DNA from: Dongia_A sp039808885
GTDB lineage: Bacteria; Pseudomonadota; Alphaproteobacteria; Dongiales; Dongiaceae
Length of the DNA stretch: 64,000 bases
Direction of reading: 5' to 3'
NCBI GenBank assembly: GCA_039808885.1
Contig: JBDHTX010000007.1
Coordinates: forward strand, 62,001-126,000
Positions 58,488-64,000 of the stretch are shown piece by piece. Every line of letters begins with the position of its first letter. The first letter of the stretch is position 1. The notes under the pieces were generated by a model. It saw nothing but the letters and a program-made list of their open reading frames with translations, was not told the DNA's origin and ran no database searches. The position numbers and the translations under genes are program-made.

Positions 58488-58565
58488 GGTCACTCCGAGC
58501 AATGATGGATGGTTGAAACGAATGCCAGCCGGCGGCTTCCCGCCAGCGATTCCCGAGCGCGCTCC

Positions 58566-59336
58566 CTATGGCTGGTCCTGGCTGGCGATGAGGACGTCGA
58601 GCGGCAGCGCCGCCAAGGCGGCGCTGATTTCCGGATCGGGCGAAGCGTCGGTGATCAGGTGCGTGACGCGCTCGAAATTGTTGAGCCGCACCGGCGCGAA
58701 GCGGCCGAACTTGCCCTGGTCGGCGACCACCACGGCGGTGCGCGCCGCCTGCAGCATGGCGCTGTGCAGCTCCGCCTCCTCCCGCGTGTAGTCCATCAGC
58801 CAGCCGGCGGGCGACACCGCGCCGGCGCCGATGAAGGCGAAATCGGCGAAATAGTTGGCCAGCATCTGCGTCGCGTCGCGGCCGAGCGTGGCGCCGTTCA
58901 GCGCCTGGACCTCGCCGCCCAGCATGTAGACGCGGTTGCCGTTGTGGCCCATCAGCATGGAGCAGCTGATCACGCTGTTGGTGAAGACGGTGAGCTGGCG
59001 CCGCGCCATCAGCGCGTCGGCGACGGACTGCACGGTGGTGCCGCTGGCCAGGATCACCGAGGCGCCGTCCGGCACCAGGCTCGCCGCCAGCCGCCCGATG
59101 GCGCGCTTGCCGGCGGCGTTGGTCACCTGGCGCACGTTCATTTCCGGCTCGCTCTGCTCCAGCGACAGCGCGCCGCCATGGGTCTTGCGCAGCCGCCGTT
59201 CGTCGTCGAGCACAACCAGATCGCGTCGGATGGTTTCGCGCGACACCTTCAGCTTGCGCATGATCTCGGTAATTGAGATCGAGCCGCGCGCATTCACCAT
59301 CGTGAGTATGAGACGCTGTCTTTCCTCTGCCAGCAC
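58566..59336 (-). CDS. DeoR-family transcriptional regulator
   Basis: A 256-residue repressor. The DeoR helix-turn-helix (ITEIMRKLKVSRETIRRDLV) is followed by the wing LDDERRLRKTHGGAL. The C-terminal DeoR sensor domain has the sugar-phosphate signature VILASGTTVQSVADAL. The start is GTG 59336 with GAAGGA upstream. It heads the kinase/aldolase/dehydrogenase operon and is divergent from the PotD-like gene. DeoR members respond to phosphorylated sugars, which fits the kinase. A phased repeat array in the gap is its likely operator. Confidence 0.9.
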   Translation of the reverse strand: MLAEERQRLILTMVNARGSISITEIMRKLKVSRETIRRDLVVLDDERRLRKTHGGALSLEQSEPEMNVRQVTNAAGKRAIGRLAASLVPDGASVILASGTTVQSVADALMARRQLTVFTNSVISCSMLMGHNGNRVYMLGGEVQALNGATLGRDATQMLANYFADFAFIGAGAVSPAGWLMDYTREEAELHSAMLQAARTAVVVADQGKFGRFAPVRLNNFERVTHLITDASPDPEISAALAALPLDVLIASQDQP

Positions 59337-59462
59337 AATGCGATTCCTTCATATGAGGCCTGCCGCGCCATCGCCTACCCAGTCCGGCCGATGGCTTGCA
59401 AGCCCGGCGCGCCGGCTGTCGCCGGAAACGCCGCGACGCGCGGGCCCGTCCCCGTCGTCGTT

Positions 59463-59517
59463 TTGCATTTTTAGCACTATCTTGCACTTTCTGGCAATTG
59501 TGTTGTAATTTGTGGCA
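59463..59517. promoter_or_regulatory. Helically phased TNGCA-type repeat array, likely DeoR operator
   Basis: Six pentamers recur on one strand at a regular distance: TTGCA (59463), TAGCA (59472), TTGCA (59482), TGGCA (59492), TTGTA (59503) and TGGCA (59513). The steps are 9, 10, 10, 11 and 10 bases, about one helical turn. The array lies between the divergent DeoR and importer genes and overlaps a possible -10 box (TGTAAT, 59504-59509). DeoR-family repressors bind direct repeats. Use here is inferred. Confidence 0.6.
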
Positions 59518-59610
59518 TCCGGTTCAGCCGGACGCGGCAGACGACGCGCCAGACAACGCGGCACGCAACCACGACCGAGCCCATAACTCGGCCAGACAGG
59601 GAGATGGGGC

Positions 59611-60819
59611 ATGAGTGGCATCAGGAGCACTTCCAACGGATCATCCGGCACGGAATCGGGACGCGGCCTTTCGCGTCGCCGGCTGCTGGGCGGCGCGGCG
59701 GTCGCCGCCGGCGCGGTCGCCTTCCGGCCCTGCGCACCGTTCATCAGCAATGCCGAGGCGGCGGAAACCAGCCTGCGGCTGTTGATGTGGCAGCCTTACG
59801 CGATCAAGGAGACCATCGAGCAGTTCGAGGCGGATACCGGGGCGCGCTTCTCGCCCACCTTCTTCGACGGCAATTCCGAAGCCTTCAACAAGATGAAGGT
59901 CGGCGGCACCAAGGATTTCGACATCGTCCAGGCCGACGGCTTCTGGCCGCGGCTCTATTTCAAGCAGGGCCTGACCCAGGGCGTCGATTACGGCAAGATC
60001 CCGAACACCGCCAATGTGTTCCCGGAATTCCTGCCCTCGAGCTTCAAGCTGCTGGCCACGCCGGATGGCGCCACCAACGTGGCGGCGCCCAATTGCTGGG
60101 GCGGCTACGGCATCACCGTCAACACCAGCAAGGTGGCGGCCGAGGATATCGGCTCGATCGGCCTGCTGCTCAACGACAAGTATGCCGGCAAGCTCTCCAC
60201 CAATTCCCGCTTCGAGGAGAACATCGCCCTGATGGGCATCCTGGCGGCGACCAATCTCGGCACCATCAACGGCGACCGGCCGGACGGCCAGCCCTTCAAC
60301 CCCTACAACCTGACCGATGCCGAGCTGGAAGAGACCAAGAAGCTGCTGATCGTGCAGAAGAAGCTGCTGATGACGCGCTATCAGGACTATGACGCGCTCG
60401 ACCGCCTGATGCGCGGCGGGGCGATCTGGGCGGCGCCGGAATTCGCCGAGACCTATCGCCACCTGACCGTGCTGCGCAAGGAAGGCAAGCTCGACTTCGA
60501 CGTCCAGCACGTGCTGAAGCCGAAGGAAGGCGGCCTCGGCTGGGTCGATACCTGGATGATCAGCTCCGGCGCCAATTCGGAGCAGACCGAGCTGGCGCAC
60601 AAGTGGATCAACCAGTACCTGACCAAGGAGAACTTCGCCCGCGTCGTGCGCTCCACCGGCTACGGCGGCACCGTCGACGTGCGCGAGCTGCTGAAGCCGG
60701 ACGAGATCGAGCTCTACTTCCAGGAAAAGAGCGCCGACGCCAGCCAGCTGCACATGTTCGACCAGCCCTCGTCTCCGGAGAAATGGGAACGGATCTGGTC
60801 GGACGTCGAAGCCTCCTGA
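59611..60819 (+). CDS. Extracellular solute-binding protein, PotD-like, Tat-exported
   Basis: A 402-residue periplasmic receptor of family 1, like spermidine/putrescine binding proteins. The N-terminus carries a twin-arginine signal (LSRRRLLGGAAVAAGAVAF), with cleavage probably near NAEA (residue ~50). The mature chain starts TSLRLLMWQPYAIKETIEQ with EADTGARFSPTFFDG, the usual PotD opening. It is followed by ATPase and two permeases in PotABC style. Relatives also bind other small solutes, and neighbouring sugar-kinase genes hint that the ligand may not be a polyamine. The ligand is unresolved. Confidence 0.88.
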   Translation: MSGIRSTSNGSSGTESGRGLSRRRLLGGAAVAAGAVAFRPCAPFISNAEAAETSLRLLMWQPYAIKETIEQFEADTGARFSPTFFDGNSEAFNKMKVGGTKDFDIVQADGFWPRLYFKQGLTQGVDYGKIPNTANVFPEFLPSSFKLLATPDGATNVAAPNCWGGYGITVNTSKVAAEDIGSIGLLLNDKYAGKLSTNSRFEENIALMGILAATNLGTINGDRPDGQPFNPYNLTDAELEETKKLLIVQKKLLMTRYQDYDALDRLMRGGAIWAAPEFAETYRHLTVLRKEGKLDFDVQHVLKPKEGGLGWVDTWMISSGANSEQTELAHKWINQYLTKENFARVVRSTGYGGTVDVRELLKPDEIELYFQEKSADASQLHMFDQPSSPEKWERIWSDVEAS

Positions 60820-60859
60820 TCCGCGATCAACATGCTTGCCTCCCGTGACCGATCACGTG

Positions 60860-61990
60860 ATGCTTCCTCCCACAAGATCTGTCGCGGAGATTGCCGTGCC
60901 GAACGCCGCGCTTGAACTCGATTCAGTGACGCGGCGTTTCGGCCCGGTGGTCGCGGTCGACCGGATCAGCCTGGCGATCCAGCAGGACGAATTCTTCGCC
61001 CTGCTGGGGCCCTCGGGCTCCGGCAAGACCACCATGCTGCGTCTCATCGCCGGGCTGGAGCAGCCCAATGAAGGCGAGGTCCGCATCGCCGGACAGGTGG
61101 TGACCGATCTGCCGCCCTATCGGCGCGGCGTCGGCATGGTGTTCCAGAATTTCCTGCTGTTCCCGCACAAGACGGTGGCGGAGAACATCATCTTCCCGCT
61201 GCGCATGCAGAAAATGGACAAGGCCCGGCAGCAGACGCAGCTGGGCTGGATCGTCGAGCTGCTGCACCTGCAGGGCCTCGATGGGCGCTTTCCGCATGAA
61301 CTCTCCGGCGGCCAGCAGCAGCGCGTGGCGCTGGCCCGCGGCCTGATCTCGCGCCCGGCGCTCCTCCTGCTCGACGAGCCGCTGGCCAATCTCGACCGCG
61401 AGCTGCGCTCGGAGATGGAAGTGGAGATCCGCCGCTACCAGAAGGAGCTCAAGATCCCCTTCGTCTATGTCACCCACAACCAGGAAGAAGCGCTGACCAT
61501 GAGCGACCGCATCGCGGTCATGCGCAACGGCCGCTTCGAGCAGATCGGCGCCAAGACCGAGATCTACACCAACCCGGCCAGCGCCTTCGTCGCCACCTTC
61601 GTCGGCCATGCCAACCGCCTGGACGGCGAGGTGACCGAGATTGACGGCACGCTGGCGCGGATGAAGTGGGCGGGCGGCATGCTGCTGGTGCCGCGCCCCG
61701 CCAAGGCCAGCCCGGGCGACCGGGTGCGTTATTTCATCAAGCATGAGGACCTGGAGATCATGCCCGCCGCGGCGAACGGGCACGCGGCCAACGACTTGAA
61801 CCAGATCTCCGGCACGCTCCGCGACATCATCTTCAAGGGCCAGACCGCCAACTACATCATCGCCCTGCCCCAGGGCAGCGACCTGGTGGTGAGCGACACG
61901 CCGCGCACCATCGCCCTCAAGCCCAGCGATCCTGTGGTCGTGCGCTGGCCGGCCGGCAGCGGCTCGTGTTTCACGGCGGAAGGCGTCTGA
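60860..61990 (+). CDS. ABC transporter ATP-binding protein, PotA-like
   Basis: About 376 residues. Walker A is GPSGSGKTT, the Q-loop is GMVFQNFLLFPHKTV, the signature is ELSGGQQQR, Walker B is LLLLDEPLANLD and the switch histidine is YVTHNQEEALTM. A C-terminal TOBE-type domain follows (about 255-376). The start is uncertain: ATG 60860, GTG 60845 or GTG 60896, the last having GCGGAGA seven bases upstream. It powers the importer with the two following permeases. Confidence 0.9.
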   Translation: MLPPTRSVAEIAVPNAALELDSVTRRFGPVVAVDRISLAIQQDEFFALLGPSGSGKTTMLRLIAGLEQPNEGEVRIAGQVVTDLPPYRRGVGMVFQNFLLFPHKTVAENIIFPLRMQKMDKARQQTQLGWIVELLHLQGLDGRFPHELSGGQQQRVALARGLISRPALLLLDEPLANLDRELRSEMEVEIRRYQKELKIPFVYVTHNQEEALTMSDRIAVMRNGRFEQIGAKTEIYTNPASAFVATFVGHANRLDGEVTEIDGTLARMKWAGGMLLVPRPAKASPGDRVRYFIKHEDLEIMPAAANGHAANDLNQISGTLRDIIFKGQTANYIIALPQGSDLVVSDTPRTIALKPSDPVVVRWPAGSGSCFTAEGV

Positions 61991-61996
61991 GCTTCC

Positions 61997-62896
61997 ATGG
62001 CGGCGCCAGCATCGGGACTGCGATCGGGCAAGCGGCTGCATCCGGAGCTGCGTTTCCTCGGGCTTGCCGGGCCGGGGGCGGCCTTCATCGTCATCTCGCT
62101 GCTGCTGCCGCTGCTCTCCGTCGTCGTGTTCAGCTTCTGGCGCACCGAGAGCTATGAGCTCTACGCCGACTGGAACCTGGACAATTACCGGACGCTGCTG
62201 GGCGAGGCGGCCTATCGCACCTTCTTCCTGCGCTCGCTGGTCACCGCGGCGATCGTGACCGCGATCTGCCTGATCTGCGGCTGGCCGGTCGCCTATTTCA
62301 TCGCCCGCTGGGGCGGCCGCTACCGCCTGCTGCTGGTGCTGCTGCTGGCGGCCCCCTTCTTCACCGGCGCCATCCTGCGCATCACCGCCTTGCAGGGCCT
62401 GTTCGGCCCGATCGGCCTGGTGAACATGACCCTGACGACCCTGGGCCTGCCGCCGCTCGAGGCGCTGATGTATACCCAGCTCGCCTCCGGCCTCGGCCTG
62501 GTCTACCTGTTCATCTCGTTCATGGTGACGGCGATCTACTTGTCGCTGGTCAACTTCAATTTCGAGCTGCTGGAGGTCGCCAAGATCAACGGCGCCAAGC
62601 CGTGGCGCGCCTTCATCGAGATCACCTGGCCGTTGAACTGGATCGGCACCGCCATCGGCATCGTCCTGGTCTTTATCCCCTGCCTCGCCAATGTGGTGAC
62701 GCCGCGCTTCCTGGGCGGGCCGAACGCGACCTCGTTCGGCATGAGCCTGTCGCAGCAATTCGGCGAGACCGGCACCTGGGCGCTCGGCTCCGCCATGGGC
62801 GTGTTCCTGTTCCTGGCGTCCTTCGCGGTGATCCTGGCGATCTGGCCGACCATCAAGCTGAAGCGCAGCGGCTTCACCGGCGCGGTGCAGCAATGA
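61997..62896 (+). CDS. ABC transporter permease, PotB-like
   Basis: A 299-residue inner-membrane permease with six helices. The first hydrophobic segment is GAAFIVISLLLPLLSVVVFS. The EAA loop is LLEVAKINGAKPWRAFIEIT. It sits six bases after the ATPase gene and overlaps the next permease start by ATGA. It belongs to the PotB/CysTW-type permeases that pair with PotC. Confidence 0.92.
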   Translation: MAAPASGLRSGKRLHPELRFLGLAGPGAAFIVISLLLPLLSVVVFSFWRTESYELYADWNLDNYRTLLGEAAYRTFFLRSLVTAAIVTAICLICGWPVAYFIARWGGRYRLLLVLLLAAPFFTGAILRITALQGLFGPIGLVNMTLTTLGLPPLEALMYTQLASGLGLVYLFISFMVTAIYLSLVNFNFELLEVAKINGAKPWRAFIEITWPLNWIGTAIGIVLVFIPCLANVVTPRFLGGPNATSFGMSLSQQFGETGTWALGSAMGVFLFLASFAVILAIWPTIKLKRSGFTGAVQQ

Positions 62897-63711
62897 CCCT
62901 CGCCGGACGCCGCGTCGCCCCCGCCGCCATCCTCCTGGCCCTGGCGCTCGCCCTGCTCTACGTCTTCCTCTACGCGCCGATCTGCTATGTGATCTACACG
63001 TCCTTCGCCGCCGACATCGTCTGGCCGTTCCCGCCGAGCTTCACCCTTGCCGCCTATACCGACCTGTTCGACAGCTCGCTCTATGGCGAGGCGCTGTCGA
63101 ACAGCCTGAAGCTCGCCTTCGGCAGCGCGGTCATCTCCACCTTCCTGGCGGCGGGCGGGGCGATCGCGGTGCTGCGCTACCGCTCGCGCCGGCGCGGCCT
63201 GGTGCTGTTCCTGTTCATCGCCCCGCTTTTCGTCGCCGATTTGCTGATCGGCATCTCGATCCTGGCCTTCAACGCGCGGGTGCTCGGCCTGCCGGGCAAC
63301 CTGTTCTCGGCCATGGCGGCCAATGCGGTGCAGGGCACCTCGTTCGGCTTCCTCATCATCCTGGCGCAGCTGGTGCGCTACAACTGGAGCATGGACGACG
63401 CGGCGATGGTGTTCGGCGCCGGGCCGCTGCGCTGCTTCGCCGAGGTGACGCTGCCGACCATCTGGCCGTCGCTGTTCGGCGCCTTCCTGATCGCCTTCAT
63501 CCTGGCCTTCAACAACCTGGAGATCAGCTTCTACAACCTCGGCGCCATTCCGACCCTGCCCTCGGTCGCCTGGGGCTCGCTGCGCTTCGGATTGGGGCCG
63601 GAGCTGTTCGCGCTGGCCGCCCTGGTCAACGCCTTCGTCTTCGTCATCTTCGCGGTGATGTACGGGCTGATGAAGACGGGCCTGGTGAAGTTCGGCTATC
63701 GCGGGCAGTAG
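62893..63711 (+). CDS. ABC transporter permease, PotC-like
   Basis: A 272-residue permease with six helices, beginning in a long hydrophobic segment (ILLALALALLYVFLYAPICY). The EAA loop region is AAMVFGAGPLRCFAEVTLPT. It is the last gene of the importer operon. Its partners are the preceding PotB-like permease, the PotA-like ATPase and the Tat-exported binding protein. It is followed by a pair of GC-rich palindromes. Confidence 0.92.
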   Translation: MTLAGRRVAPAAILLALALALLYVFLYAPICYVIYTSFAADIVWPFPPSFTLAAYTDLFDSSLYGEALSNSLKLAFGSAVISTFLAAGGAIAVLRYRSRRRGLVLFLFIAPLFVADLLIGISILAFNARVLGLPGNLFSAMAANAVQGTSFGFLIILAQLVRYNWSMDDAAMVFGAGPLRCFAEVTLPTIWPSLFGAFLIAFILAFNNLEISFYNLGAIPTLPSVAWGSLRFGLGPELFALAALVNAFVFVIFAVMYGLMKTGLVKFGYRGQ

Positions 63712-63757
63712 CGCCCACCCGCTTCGCAAAGCTATCGCTCCGGCACGCGCTGCGATT

Positions 63758-63870
63758 CCCTCCCCCGAGGCGGGGGAGGGCTAGGGTGGGGGCGACGGCG
63801 TCTGCCACACCCACGATTTTCGCCCAAGAGAACAACCCCCGCCCTATCCCTCCCCCAGCTTGGGGGAGGG
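63758..63870. repeat. Inverted pair of C-run/G-run palindromes
   Basis: CCCTCCCCC (63758-63766) pairs with GGGGGAGGG (63772-63780). CCCTCCCCCA (63848-63857) pairs with TGGGGGAGGG (63861-63870). The right flank of the first (CTAGGGTGGGGG) and the minus-strand flank of the second (ATAGGGCGGGGG) match, so the two are inverted copies. They resemble the insert at 9024-9238. Confidence 0.7.
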
Positions 63871-63918
63871 GATTGCAGCGTGCGCTGCTTCAAACAGGGT
63901 TGTTGAATCAAGAGGAGG

Positions 63919-64000
63919 TCAGAAGGCAGCGGCCAGGTGAACCTGCACCTTGGCGCGCGCGAGGGCGTGGCCCAGCTCGCCGCTCGGGGCCGCATCGCTG
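63919..64000 (-). CDS. 3' end of a minus-strand gene running off the window
   Basis: A frame open to the window edge ends in TGA at 63919-63921 (minus strand). The 26 visible C-terminal residues begin SDAAPSGELGHAL and end VQVHLAAAF. This is too short for family assignment. The clean stop and downstream repeat are consistent with a real gene end. Confidence 0.35.
   Translation of the reverse strand, partial: SDAAPSGELGHALARAKVQVHLAAAF

Overview
The window is high-GC DNA from an alphaproteobacterium, probably Rhodospirillales-like (inference). Supporting signs are a class I lysyl-tRNA synthetase, a PAS_5-type protein, a GH15/OtsA/OtsB trehalose block, many palindromic intergenic repeats of alphaproteobacterial style, and tightly packed operons with ATGA overlaps. 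No rRNA, tRNA, prophage or CRISPR array was seen.

Layout. 1-6.0 kb: 3' part of a DinG-type helicase, a small membrane protein, a PAS-GGDEF-EAL regulator with a decayed GGDEF site, a hypothetical protein and an LTA-synthase-like phosphoglycerol transferase. 6.3-11.8 kb: a complete peptide/opine ABC importer (binding protein, two permeases, two ATPases), with a GC-rich palindromic insert between the permease genes. 11.8-14.0 kb: a small GIY-YIG protein bracketed by inverted palindromes, then an Lrp-type regulator divergent from a saccharopine-dehydrogenase-like gene. 14.0-17.7 kb: a restriction-modification island made of an MmeI-like single-chain enzyme overlapping a DUF3800 gene. 17.9-28.9 kb: an acidic exported protein, EEP hydrolase, lysK, glutamate racemase, pmbA/tldE, an LpxH-like phosphoesterase with a GT4 glycosyltransferase, and an ArsB/NhaD-type antiporter. 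28.9-32.5 kb: amine oxidase, glutamine synthetase-like enzyme and a DUF2062 protein.

32.6-40.0 kb holds a six-gene Hyf/Nuo-like membrane complex on the minus strand, preceded by a small XRE regulator. Its 'hydrogenase' large subunit lacks the nickel-binding cysteine pairs, and no ferredoxin subunit is encoded beside it. It therefore looks like an energy-converting complex that is not a hydrogenase.

40.2-52.1 kb: an MttB-family methyltransferase with a zinc alcohol dehydrogenase, GH15-otsA with convergent otsB, a beta-CASP nuclease, a LysR/isochorismatase pair, and a GntR/DapA-family pair with a clear operator. 52.1-54.8 kb: a PAS_5 protein, a soluble PAS histidine kinase and a convergent NarL-type response regulator. 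55.0-63.7 kb: a divergent catabolic locus. On the minus strand lie a DeoR regulator, class II aldolase, FGGY kinase and AraM-type glycerol-1-phosphate dehydrogenase. On the plus strand lies a PotD/A/B/C-type importer. A helically phased repeat array between the two arms is the likely DeoR operator. The last 80 bases hold the 3' end of another minus-strand gene.
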